A DNA stretch of 7,734 bases from Aestuarierythrobacter sp037968495 (GTDB lineage Bacteria; Pseudomonadota; Alphaproteobacteria; Sphingomonadales; Sphingomonadaceae), in the NCBI GenBank assembly GCA_037968495.1, contig JBBKVP010000011.1:1-7734 (forward strand), in the 5' to 3' direction. Shown piece after piece: positions 1 through 6,190 of the stretch. Each line of letters begins with the position of its first letter. The first letter of the stretch is position 1. The notes beneath the pieces were generated by a model that saw only the letters and a program-made list of their open reading frames with translations, did no database searches and had not been told where the DNA came from. A program made the position numbers and the translations under genes.

Positions 1-87
1 AAGCGGGCCTGCGCGCACTTTCTTGCGCGGCGCATAGCCTGTCCGGACTGCCTCACCAGATTGCTGTTCGTTAACCAAATTAATCAT
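1..87 (-). CDS. Possible N-terminus of a gene running off the left edge
   Basis: An ATG at 87-85 opens a minus-strand frame that stays open for 29 codons to the window edge. The peptide begins MINLVNEQQSGEAV and continues into a basic stretch with PRKKVR. The composition is protein-like, but I recognise no family. The base sequence just before the ATG (GGGCGGG) is only a poor ribosome binding site. A promoter-like pair of hexamers with a 17-base spacer lies upstream at 140-112, which modestly supports a start here. A plus-strand reading of the same bases is also open, so the call is weak. Confidence 0.3.
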   Translation of the reverse strand, partial: MINLVNEQQSGEAVRTGYAPRKKVRAGPL

Positions 88-111
88 CCCGCCCGAAGCA
101 TTGCTCGCCCC

Positions 112-140
112 TCTATAACGGGCCTGTGCCCTCAATCCAA
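112..140 (-). promoter_or_regulatory. Possible sigma-70-type promoter for the left-edge gene
   Basis: On the minus strand, TTGGAT (140-135) and TATAGA (117-112) are separated by exactly 17 bases. Each hexamer matches the consensus only partly (3 of 6 and 4 of 6). The placement 25 bases before the candidate ATG at 87 is suitable. Such matches are common by chance. Confidence 0.25.
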
Positions 141-154
141 TGCGCCGATCTGAG

Positions 155-172
155 CCAAGCAATCCAAGCAAT
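155..172. repeat. Perfect 9-bp tandem duplication
   Basis: CCAAGCAAT occurs twice head to tail in the gap between the left-edge frame and the lipoprotein gene. There are only two units, so slippage is the simplest origin. No function is apparent. Confidence 0.7.
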
Positions 173-235
173 ATCTCAAATCAGGTCGATGGTGCTGGAC
201 GGTGGCCGCAACAAGCGAAAGAGCGATGACCGGCG

Positions 236-571
236 TCAGAATTTTTTATCACGAGGAGACCAGCCGGCACAGATATCATTACCTTGGGTACGGTATGTCC
301 CTTGCACCATGAGTTCGCCGGAGCTGTCTTCCATTCTGAAAATATTGTTTTGAAGGAAAACGAAGCGGCTGGTCGTAGTTTCTGTCTCGACGCGCAATAC
401 GCATCCTTGCAGCTCTTCGCCAGGAGATAGGACGCCGGCGGCTTCGCCCAATGTGCTCGCATAAATTTCTTTGGTTGGAATCTCTGCTCCTGTCGCATCA
501 ACGGCCAGGGAGTTGGTGCAGCCGGCAGTAAACGAGGCCAAGCCGGCAAGAGCCACAATGGTGGCCCGCAT
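236..571 (-). CDS. Small predicted lipoprotein, unknown function
   Basis: The gene encodes 111 residues. The N-terminus is a short signal peptide: Arg2, a hydrophobic run, then a lipobox-like FTAGC ending at Cys18. This predicts lipid attachment and a mature protein of about 94 residues at the envelope. The -3 position is Thr rather than the usual Leu, so the lipobox is not ideal. The mature part is polar with two further cysteines (57 and 101) that could form a disulfide, and beta-type segments around 66-80 and 86-95. The start at ATG 571 is supported by AGAAGGA at 585-579, seven bases upstream. I do not recognise a domain. It is monocistronic in this window, with no clear promoter or terminator. 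Confidence 0.7.
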   Translation of the reverse strand: MRATIVALAGLASFTAGCTNSLAVDATGAEIPTKEIYASTLGEAAGVLSPGEELQGCVLRVETETTTSRFVFLQNNIFRMEDSSGELMVQGTYRTQGNDICAGWSPRDKKF

Positions 572-690
572 GTAAAGGTCCTTCTAAACTGTCAGTTTCT
601 ACAAGGATTACAGCAAGAAAACGTTCCAGCGTCAGCTTCCAAAGTCGGCAGTAGCAGGAAAGTAAAGGCGAGCCCGACAGGTGGCGTTAT

Positions 691-758
691 CGCGCGTGGG
701 TAAGGCCCTCCCCCCCCCTTTTGTGAAAAACAATCAAAATTTCAAAAACGCGCGTGGG
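691..758. repeat. Direct repeat pair CGCGCGTGGG
   Basis: The 10-mer occurs at 691-700 and 749-758, start to start 58 bases. The similarity continues loosely after each copy: both are followed within a few bases by a pyrimidine-rich CCYTCCC-like stretch. Between them lie the C9T4 run and an A/T-rich segment. This could be a duplicated protein binding site or a remnant of a longer repeat. Confidence 0.5.
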
Positions 759-931
759 CGGTCCTTCCCAAAGAGGGGGGCAGAATTTAACCAATAGCTG
801 CAGCCAGCGTGGCGCTAGAAATAGTGTCCCTGGGTACACCGCTAGCGGATGGCCAAATAGGGGGGCTCGAGGGGAAAGTCGCGGTTCAACCCCCTGCACA
901 GTAGAAAAGCTGCGCAGGTTCGCGGCCAGAT

Positions 932-943
932 GGCGCGCGCGCC
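932..943. repeat. 12-bp alternating GC palindrome
   Basis: GGCGCGCGCGCC is a perfect palindrome of alternating purines and pyrimidines in the leader of the cassette. It could be an operator-like site or simply GC-rich chance. Confidence 0.45.
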
Positions 944-952
944 CTAGCTTAC

Positions 953-1005
953 ACCAGCGCCCCGACCAGCGCCCCCGGTTGCGAAAAATAGGGGCTTTGG
1001 GCGCT
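953..1005. repeat. Tandem repeat and inverted repeat in the 5' leader
   Basis: ACCAGCGCCCC occurs twice in tandem with a 12-bp period (953-964 and 965-976, differing only at the last base). The AGCGCCC in the second copy (968-974) is the exact reverse complement of GGGCGCT at 999-1005, giving a 7-bp stem with a 24-base loop. The first copy could pair with the same arm, so two alternative hairpins are possible about 60 bases before the ATG at 1063. There is no T-tract, so it is not a simple terminator for the upstream side. Confidence 0.45.
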
Positions 1006-1062
1006 CCTGAGATTTGCGGTAAAAGATTTCAGGGAGAGAAAAACTATAGAAGGAAGTTTACC

Positions 1063-1695
1063 ATGGCCAATTCTCCTGATGATCACGCTGCGCTGGTACC
1101 GGCCCAAGACGTGAAAGAAGATATCTACCTGCGCGCCGCTAGGGCGCTCAACACCCAGAGTAGCGCTCACGCACGGCACTTCTTAGACCAAGTAATAAGA
1201 ACCATGCCGGATGAACCTTTCACCTTTCGTAAAAAGCAAGAAATAATGGAAGCGGTGGTTGCGAGCTTCGCCGCGTTCGATCCGCAGGATGAAAGCGAAC
1301 GCCGTCTGTGCGTCCAGATAGTTATGATTCAAGAAGCACAGGCATGCTGTTATCTTCGCGCGCACAAGGACTTTGCCGAAGAAAAAATTCGCGACCAGGA
1401 ATTACGGAATGCGTTGAAGCTGGGAGAGCAGTCGGTTCGCTTTTTGGAGGCGCTCGACAAGCACCGCGGCAAGGGAAAGCAGAAAATCATAGTCGAACAT
1501 GTCGCCGTGCATTCCGGCGGCCAAGCCATCGTTGGAGAGGTCAACGCTCGAGACGCTGTGACAGCCTCCGTAAAGGCGAAGTCCAAGTCCGACCACACAG
1601 ATCCTGATACCAGCATAACCTCGGCTGACGGCGACAAAGTGGTCCAAGCACCGAACGTGTATTCTCTGGAAGTGAGGCAACGGACGAGGTCGTGA
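1063..1695 (+). CDS. Unknown protein with an EHV-x-VHSGGQAIVG signature (first gene of cassette)
   Basis: The gene encodes 210 residues with no signal peptide or membrane segment, so it is probably cytoplasmic. Residues about 15-135 look largely alpha-helical, with many charged residues and a cysteine pair at 95-96. A basic linker (about 134-141, RGKGKQK) leads to a beta-type segment at 141-160 with the signature IIVEHVAVHSGGQAIVGEV. I recall this signature from uncharacterised alphaproteobacterial proteins, often near HGGxSTG-type genes; that is memory, not a search. The last 50 residues look disordered. The start at ATG 1063 is chosen for AGAAGGAAG at 1048-1056; the open frame reaches 754 but lacks coding character. 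The stop overlaps the next start (TGATG), so the two genes are very likely translated together. The function is unknown. A phage packaging accessory protein is one speculative possibility. Confidence 0.75.
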   Translation: MANSPDDHAALVPAQDVKEDIYLRAARALNTQSSAHARHFLDQVIRTMPDEPFTFRKKQEIMEAVVASFAAFDPQDESERRLCVQIVMIQEAQACCYLRAHKDFAEEKIRDQELRNALKLGEQSVRFLEALDKHRGKGKQKIIVEHVAVHSGGQAIVGEVNARDAVTASVKAKSKSDHTDPDTSITSADGDKVVQAPNVYSLEVRQRTRS

Positions 1696-1976
1696 TGGCA
1701 AGCAAACGCAGCGGTCTGCACCGGCGCAATACCGCACCGATGATGGCAGCGGCGCGCTGCGGCGCAAAGACCCGTTCAGGTGCGCTGTGTCGATCGCCAG
1801 CGGTACAGGGTAAGGCGCGCTGCCGCATGCATGGCGGCGCCAAAGGGTCAGGCGCGCCGACTGGCAACCAGAACGCACTAAAGCACGGAGCTTACACCAG
1901 AGAGCGGCTCGAGGAGCAGCGGGAAGTCATGCAACTGATTCGCGAGTCGCAGGAGATGTTGCGCGATATCAGTTGA
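1695..1976 (+). CDS. HGGxSTG-type small protein with Cys3His cluster
   Basis: The gene encodes 93 residues. After a basic N-terminus comes a C-x9-C-x10-C-x2-H cluster (Cys22, Cys32, Cys43, His46), a spacing that could hold a zinc ion. The family signature MHGGAKGSGAPTGNQNALKHG follows at residues 45-65, and the C-terminus (about 67-92) is a charged, probably alpha-helical tail. The family, known in annotation as HGGxSTG domain-containing protein, is widespread in alphaproteobacteria and phage-like regions but has no established function. Here the STG is replaced by GSG. The ATG at 1695 overlaps the previous TGA by one base and is preceded by GAGG; a GTG at 1692 would add one residue. A nucleic-acid-binding role is an inference from the zinc-like cluster and the basic charge. 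Confidence 0.75.
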   Translation: MASKRSGLHRRNTAPMMAAARCGAKTRSGALCRSPAVQGKARCRMHGGAKGSGAPTGNQNALKHGAYTRERLEEQREVMQLIRESQEMLRDIS

Positions 1977-1985
1977 GGTACGCCG

Positions 1986-2076
1986 CGCTGCAGCGCGCTA
2001 ATGCACGGTGCTGCGCAAGGCTTGGCGCGTCCCAGGGCAATCAGAACGCGCGCAAGCTGGGGCTTTACCGGAAACG
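1986..2076 (+). pseudogene. Decayed fragment of a second HGG-type gene
   Basis: This stretch just behind the intact gene aligns by hand with bases of that gene encoding its HGG signature. The frame beginning at 2001 reads MHGAAQG, and one base later in phase the sequence reads GASQGNQNARKLGLY, which together mirror MHGGAKGSGAPTGNQNALKHGAY of the intact copy. A single missing base near 2022 splits the two halves into different frames. About two thirds of the bases match over 69 positions, so the copies are old paralogs, not a recent duplication. The N-terminal cysteine part is mostly missing, with only a trace of 'RC' before the ATG and two extra codons there. The fragment ends just before the stop of the convergent GST gene at 2089. 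Confidence 0.6.
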
Positions 2077-2088
2077 GAACAGTTTGCG

Positions 2089-2997
2089 TCAGCTCAGAAC
2101 GGAAAATCCTATGCGCGGGAAATGCACAACGACCTCACCGGCACGGGGATCATTGCGGCGGATCGATACATAATGCTGGGACGAGCCTACGAGCAATCCT
2201 GTAACCTCGTCGCGCCCATAATCGTCGGCGGCAATGGTTACTTGCCTACCTTCAAGCTCGGCGTCCCTTGGCGCAACTGTGCTTGCTGCTGGCTCGCTTG
2301 TCCGCGCCAGATCGAGTGCAGACTCGCGGCTCACCTCTGTTCGCTTGCCATGACCGACCGCCTTCACCCGCTCCAGCCATTCAGGCACGTGAGGCATGCT
2401 CTCGAACAGGCTTGCTGCTGGCGGAAAGGCAGACCGGATGAACCACAAATTGTAATAGCCATTGGCATCAAGCAGTCCCGCGTGGTCCCCAGACAGGAAC
2501 CTGCGCCCATCGGCAAGCTGATCGGATAGCAAAGCGATATGTGCCCTGAATTGCGCTTCCATATGAGGGAGCGCCGCCTGCATCGCGGCTGGGTCGAACG
2601 AACGTCCGGAAAGCGCTTTGCGGTCTTTGACAAAAGCGGCCGGAACTTTGTCGCCCAGGCCGCCAAAGATTATCGCAACCGCGGCCTGGAACACCGCGCG
2701 GTCCGACCAGATCGCATTGGCATATGCCAAGCCGTGGTCGCCATTCGGAAACAACGTTGGCTCGGGAAAGCGCCGCTCAAGTTCGCGGACGATTAGCTGG
2801 CTGTCGCAGTAAATATCTGCGCCGATCTGCATGACCGGAATGCGGCGATAGCCGCCCGTCAGCGCCACCAGTTCAGGTTTGGGCATGATGACGGGTTGAT
2901 CAACCGCAGCCCAGGCCAGCTTCTTGATGCCAAGGCAAACGCGCACCTTCTCTGAAAATGGCGAACTGTCATATTGGTGAAAAAGAATGTCTGGCAC
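2089..2997 (-). CDS. Glutathione S-transferase family protein with C-terminal extension
   Basis: The gene encodes 302 residues. The N-terminal thioredoxin-like domain (about 1-80) has the GST layout: SSPFSEKVR at 11-19 at the usual active-site position, a cis-proline in RRIPVM (Pro54), and Asp65-Ser66 at the glutathione gamma-glutamyl site. An all-helical domain follows (about 88-215). Residues about 245-302 form an extra beta-rich tail not found in classical GSTs of 200-230 residues. Catalysis is uncertain, because neither a classical Tyr nor a Cys is obvious at the active site. A Ser at 11, 12 or 15 could serve. The start is GTG at 2997, with a strong GGGGAGGG just upstream. It is divergent from the operon starting at 3133 and converges with the HGG-type gene remnant. 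Confidence 0.85.
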   Translation of the reverse strand: MPDILFHQYDSSPFSEKVRVCLGIKKLAWAAVDQPVIMPKPELVALTGGYRRIPVMQIGADIYCDSQLIVRELERRFPEPTLFPNGDHGLAYANAIWSDRAVFQAAVAIIFGGLGDKVPAAFVKDRKALSGRSFDPAAMQAALPHMEAQFRAHIALLSDQLADGRRFLSGDHAGLLDANGYYNLWFIRSAFPPAASLFESMPHVPEWLERVKAVGHGKRTEVSRESALDLARTSEPAASTVAPRDAELEGRQVTIAADDYGRDEVTGLLVGSSQHYVSIRRNDPRAGEVVVHFPRIGFSVLS

Positions 2998-3132
2998 TTA
3001 GGCCCTCCCCTATATCAGCGCAATTCGATGAAGGATTGCCCGCAGGCGGTCAACTTGATCCCGCGCTGACAATGTAAGGGCGCCTGCTGCTTGTGGCTGG
3101 ATCGCAAACGTTCGTTCGTTTAGGTGCAGGCG

Positions 3133-4404
3133 ATGTCTTCCCCGCCTCCTGTAACCTGGCTGCGCAATGGCGCGGTAATTGTGACGTTGCTAGTGACATT
3201 ATTGGCCGTGATATTCATCGATCCAGGCGCCGCGGTTAAGCCCGCGGAGCGGCCTTCTGCGCAAGATGTGCGGGCTGCCAAGGATGTCTGGAGCGAACTA
3301 AAACGAACGCAAGGTACCGGCGCTGCCACGCAAGTTGAGTTCAGCGCTGAGACCATTGCCGGTTTGGCCGCCCTCCTCAGCGATGTAAGCGGTATCCAGC
3401 GCATTGAGACGCGCCTCACGAACGAAGTCTTGTCGGTCAGCGCGAGTATCCCTCTTCCGCTTGGCCTATGGCTGAACACCCAATCTACGGTAGCAGGAGA
3501 GCATACCGGATTTCCTGCCTACCGCCTCAAAATTGGCCGGATCAGCTTTCCTCCCACCGCCTCCAGGTGGTTATTAGGTGCCGTTCGTTGGAGTTTCGCC
3601 TCAAGCGGCGCGCAAATTCCGCCGCTAGACGAGCTGGTGAGACGTGTAACAGTTGAAGATAGCCGGGTCATTGCTGAGATTGCTTTGCCCAAAAATGCCA
3701 GTTTCATGGGTCATGCAAGCTTGGTTGGAGCTGATAGCATCGACCAGAAACTTGTTAGAGACCTGTACTGTCAGGCCGCTGCTGATCAGAGAAAAGCGCC
3801 AGCGGACCGCTTGCCCGTGCTGGTGAGCAGGCTTTTCGCCAAGGCGCCTTCTTCTGACGCAGCCAATTATAACCGGGCGGCATTCGTTGCCCTGTCTTTG
3901 CTGGTGGTCGAAGAGCAGGCTCATATACTTGCTCCAGAGGCGCAGGCCCTTAAGAAAGACTGTCCGCCGCCCTCACAGTCAATCACGCTTCAAGGGCGCA
4001 CAGATCTGGCGATGCACTGGGTTTACTCGGCGGCATTGACCTCTGTTCTGGGAGCGAAGGTTACCGCCAATTTGGGAGAGTGGAAGGAATTAGGCGACAG
4101 CTTGCCTAATGGTTCAGGGTTCTCATTCGTCGACCTCGCCGCAGACCGGGCCGGGATGCAGGCCGCGATCCTCTCCCAGGACCCAAAAACCTCAGCTCTA
4201 GCGACGCGCGCACTCAGCTTGGCGCGGAAAGAAGACTTACTTCCGAAATCTCTGCTCACGGCTCCTGAAGGCCTCTCCAAAGCTTCGTTTTCGGATAGGT
4301 TTGGTGGGCTCGAGGCGAAGAGATATAATGAAGCTGTAGACCGCATCGATCAGGTGCTGGCAATGAAGCCAATTATTGGCCAAGCTGGTAAAAACGATGA
4401 GTGA
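3133..4404 (+). CDS. Membrane-anchored protein of unknown function, YfiM-like C-terminal motif
   Basis: The gene encodes 423 residues. One hydrophobic segment near the N-terminus (about 13-30) follows a short basic stretch, suggesting an inner-membrane anchor with the rest in the periplasm. Residues about 95-145 are beta-rich (VLSVSASIPLPLGLWLN and following), then come helices. A block at about 288-343 carries DLAMHWVYSAALT, KELGD and GSGFSFVDLAADRAG. This His / Lys-Glu-x-x-Asp / Asp-Leu-Ala-Ala-Asp pattern resembles YfiM (DUF2279)-type proteins as I remember them, so the likeness is an inference. I prefer ATG 3133, with AGGTG at 3122-3126, over GTG 3124, which lacks a binding site. The 3' end overlaps yghU by 8 bases (ATGAGTGA), so the two are probably co-translated. 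The molecular function is unknown. Confidence 0.75.
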   Translation: MSSPPPVTWLRNGAVIVTLLVTLLAVIFIDPGAAVKPAERPSAQDVRAAKDVWSELKRTQGTGAATQVEFSAETIAGLAALLSDVSGIQRIETRLTNEVLSVSASIPLPLGLWLNTQSTVAGEHTGFPAYRLKIGRISFPPTASRWLLGAVRWSFASSGAQIPPLDELVRRVTVEDSRVIAEIALPKNASFMGHASLVGADSIDQKLVRDLYCQAAADQRKAPADRLPVLVSRLFAKAPSSDAANYNRAAFVALSLLVVEEQAHILAPEAQALKKDCPPPSQSITLQGRTDLAMHWVYSAALTSVLGAKVTANLGEWKELGDSLPNGSGFSFVDLAADRAGMQAAILSQDPKTSALATRALSLARKEDLLPKSLLTAPEGLSKASFSDRFGGLEAKRYNEAVDRIDQVLAMKPIIGQAGKNDE

Positions 4405-5278
4405 CCGCGCCGAGTATAATCCGCCGAAAATATGGGCCTGGGACAAGGCTGGCGACAAGGAAAGCGGCGGCCGCTTTGCGAACATAAACCGTCCGGTTGC
4501 AGGTCCGACCCACGATCAGGAACTTCCTGTCGGTAAGCATCCGCTCCAGCTTTATTCGGTGGGAACGCCCAATGGGGTGAAAGTCACGGTGCTGCTCGAG
4601 GAACTTCTCCAGCTTGGCCATAAAGCGGCTGAATACGACGCCTGGCTGATCCGGATCAATGAAGGCGCTCAGTTTGGCAGCGGTTTTGTCGATATCAACC
4701 CAAACTCGAAGATCCCTGCCCTGGTGGACAGAAGCGGCGCGCATCCCTTCAGGGTGTTCGAATCCGGCGCGATCATGCTTCACCTTGCTGAAAAATTTGG
4801 CGAGTTTCTCCCCGTCCATCAGCCCGAGCGAGCCGAATGCCTTTCATGGCTCTTCTGGCAGGTAGGCAGCACCCCCTTCCTCGGCGGCGGTTTCGGTCAT
4901 TTCTATGCCTACGCGCCGGACAAGCTGGAATATCCGATCAACCGCTACGCCATGGAGGTAAAACGCCAGCTCGATGTTCTCGATCAGCGGCTCGCCCAAA
5001 GCGAATATGTTGCCGGCGCGCACTATACGATTGCCGACATGGCCATCTGGCCGTGGTACGGCGCGCTCGCGAAAGGCCTCCTCTATGAGGCGGGCGAGTT
5101 CCTTCAGGTCCAGGAATATACCCATGTGCGGCGTTGGTCTGACGCTGTTTCAGCCCGCCCAGCGGTCAAGCGTGGGCGCATGGTCAACCGGGTGACGGGC
5201 AATCCCTCAAGCCAGCTCCGCGAGCGGCACGATCCGCTTGATTTTGACACCAAAACGCAGGACAAGCTGGAGGCGTAA
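4397..5278 (+). CDS. yghU: Disulfide-bond reductase, YghU family (GST-like)
   Basis: The gene encodes 293 residues, close to the 288 of E. coli YghU, which it matches along its length as I remember that sequence. Members bind two glutathione molecules and reduce disulfides, with little classical transferase activity. Family landmarks are FANINRPVAGPTH at 28-39, GTPNG at 56-60 in the thioredoxin domain, cis-Pro107 in SKIPAL, Glu122-Ser123 at the glutathione site, FLGGGFGHF at 161-169, TIADMAIWPW at 211-220 and RPAVKRG at 254-260. The long N-terminal arm before the thioredoxin fold is typical of the family. I chose ATG 4397, since it gives the expected MSDRAEYNPPK beginning; a TTG at 4376 lies inside the upstream gene. 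It overlaps that gene by 8 bases and is followed 15 bases later by another GST, so the three form an operon. Confidence 0.95.
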   Translation: MSDRAEYNPPKIWAWDKAGDKESGGRFANINRPVAGPTHDQELPVGKHPLQLYSVGTPNGVKVTVLLEELLQLGHKAAEYDAWLIRINEGAQFGSGFVDINPNSKIPALVDRSGAHPFRVFESGAIMLHLAEKFGEFLPVHQPERAECLSWLFWQVGSTPFLGGGFGHFYAYAPDKLEYPINRYAMEVKRQLDVLDQRLAQSEYVAGAHYTIADMAIWPWYGALAKGLLYEAGEFLQVQEYTHVRRWSDAVSARPAVKRGRMVNRVTGNPSSQLRERHDPLDFDTKTQDKLEA

Positions 5279-5282
5279 CAAC

Positions 5283-5288
5283 GGGAGG
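5283..5288 (+). promoter_or_regulatory. Ribosome binding site deciding a TTG start
   Basis: GGGAGG sits five bases before TTG 5294. The competing GTG at 5288 overlaps the site itself and so is an unlikely start. The TTG gives the beginning MKLYDS usual for GSTs. Confidence 0.6.
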
Positions 5289-5293
5289 TGGTC

Positions 5294-5911
5294 TTGAAAC
5301 TCTATGATAGCCGAAGAGCTCCCAATCCTCGCCGCGTGCGCTGGGTGATGGCAGAAAAGGGCGTTGAGGATATTGAGATCGTCGAAATCGACATTCTCAA
5401 GGGAGAGCATCGAACGGACGGTTACATCGCCCGGGCCGGACTGGCCAATGTGCCTGCCCTCGAACTCGATGACGGCACCGCGATCACCGAATCGATTGCG
5501 ATTTGCCGCTACCTGGAGAGCATTTACCCTGAGCCGAACATGTTCGGGCGCGGTGCAAAAGAAACCGCTATCATCGAGATGTGGGCCCGCCGTGCCGAAA
5601 TGTTACTCGCGACACCGCTTATGCTGTGCGTGCGGCACTCTCATCCCGCGCTCAGCGCCATTGAGCGGCAAGTACCCGAAATCGCGACCGCCAATCGCGC
5701 CTCTGCCGACCGGGCTTTGGCATTCTTTGATCGGCGGCTGTCTGACAGCGAGTTCATCGCGGCCGACAGGGTTACGATCGCAGACGTGATTGCGTTTACC
5801 GCGCTTGATTTTGCTCGGATGGTGAAATTTCGCGTAGCCGGCGAATTAATCCATTTCACCCGCTGGGCCGATGAGATGAGAGAACGCCCTGCAGCTTCAG
5901 CCGGCCAGTAG
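5294..5911 (+). CDS. Glutathione S-transferase family protein
   Basis: The gene encodes 205 residues, a classical GST length. The thioredoxin-like domain (1-80) opens MKLYDSRRAPNPRRVR, has cis-Pro54 in ANVPAL and Glu66-Ser67 at the glutathione-binding position. The helical domain (about 88-200) contains DSEFIAADRVTIADV at 151-165, the conserved N-capping and hydrophobic-staple region of GST helix 6. The active-site residue is probably Ser6 or Asn11; no Cys is present there, so a transferase or peroxidase chemistry is more likely than a glutaredoxin-like one. Its substrate cannot be read from the sequence. It lies 15 bases behind yghU and is probably the last gene of that operon. The start is TTG, as argued at its ribosome binding site; a GTG two codons upstream is the alternative. 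Confidence 0.9.
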   Translation: MKLYDSRRAPNPRRVRWVMAEKGVEDIEIVEIDILKGEHRTDGYIARAGLANVPALELDDGTAITESIAICRYLESIYPEPNMFGRGAKETAIIEMWARRAEMLLATPLMLCVRHSHPALSAIERQVPEIATANRASADRALAFFDRRLSDSEFIAADRVTIADVIAFTALDFARMVKFRVAGELIHFTRWADEMRERPAASAGQ

Positions 5912-6190
5912 CCCGCATTTTACCGGCCCCAGCGAATGCGGCGCTTGATGACGGATCAGCCTGACGCCGCGCCGGCGCTGACATAGCGCTCATTTGTGTG
6001 GGCTGCAGCATCGCCAAGAGCATGCTGATTGAGATGGGCGGGCGCCGCATCGATGGGGCCTGAAATATTACGGTTGCCCTAGCCGCAGAAGTCGGCCAGC
6101 TTTTGATAGAGGGCGGAAGGTCACGCCGCAGGCCTTTTTGTTTGCGCGGCTGGCAGACGGTCCTACCTGAGCATTATAAGCCGCTCACAT
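5912..6190. other. Intergenic region without a convincing gene
   Basis: This 279-base gap lies between convergent genes (GST and nuclease). Short open frames exist on both strands but lack binding sites and protein-like composition; the best is about 30 codons on the plus strand, ending in a TGA near 6062, without a usable start. A 5-bp stem (GCCGC/GCGGC) encloses a T5 run around 6124-6149, which could be a weak terminator for one or both sides. Confidence 0.4.
5913..5941. terminator. Possible terminator hairpin after the GST operon
   Basis: CCGCATT at 5913-5919 is the exact reverse complement of AATGCGG at 5935-5941, giving a 7-bp stem with a 15-base loop two bases after the stop codon. No T-run follows, so intrinsic termination is doubtful. 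Confidence 0.25.

Larger units (their letters stand above)
572..1062. other. Gene-free, structure-rich leader region
   Basis: These 491 bases lie between the lipoprotein gene and the two-gene cassette. A plus-strand frame stays open from 754 into the cassette, but its residues (rich in Arg, Gly, Pro, Ser) do not look like protein and no ribosome binding site supports an earlier start. The stretch holds a C9T4 run (710-722), a repeated CGCGCGTGGG, a perfect palindrome CCGCTAGCGG (839-848), an alternating GC palindrome (932-943), and a tandem plus inverted repeat (953-1005). It may be a regulatory leader or scar tissue of a mobile segment. I cannot place a promoter in it with confidence. Confidence 0.5.

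Noticed and set aside
866..905. tRNA-like T-arm (GGTTCAACC with a partly pairing stem)
   Set aside because: The stem has a mismatch and a wobble pair, and no matching acceptor, D-arm or anticodon arm can be found upstream. It is not a tRNA gene and at most a distant remnant.
754..1062. N-terminal extension of the first cassette protein by 103 residues
   Set aside because: The frame is open, but the residues have noncoding composition, the region is full of palindromes, and the ATG at 1063 has its own good ribosome binding site.
2008..2529. Plus-strand open frame of 173 codons antisense to the GST
   Set aside because: It is the shadow of a strongly supported minus-strand GST gene and has no domain features; its first part only crosses the HGG-type relic in the wrong frame.
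5960..6064. Plus-strand frame of about 30 codons with a protein-like end
   Set aside because: There is no start codon with a binding site, and I recognise no similarity to any family. It is too short to separate from chance.
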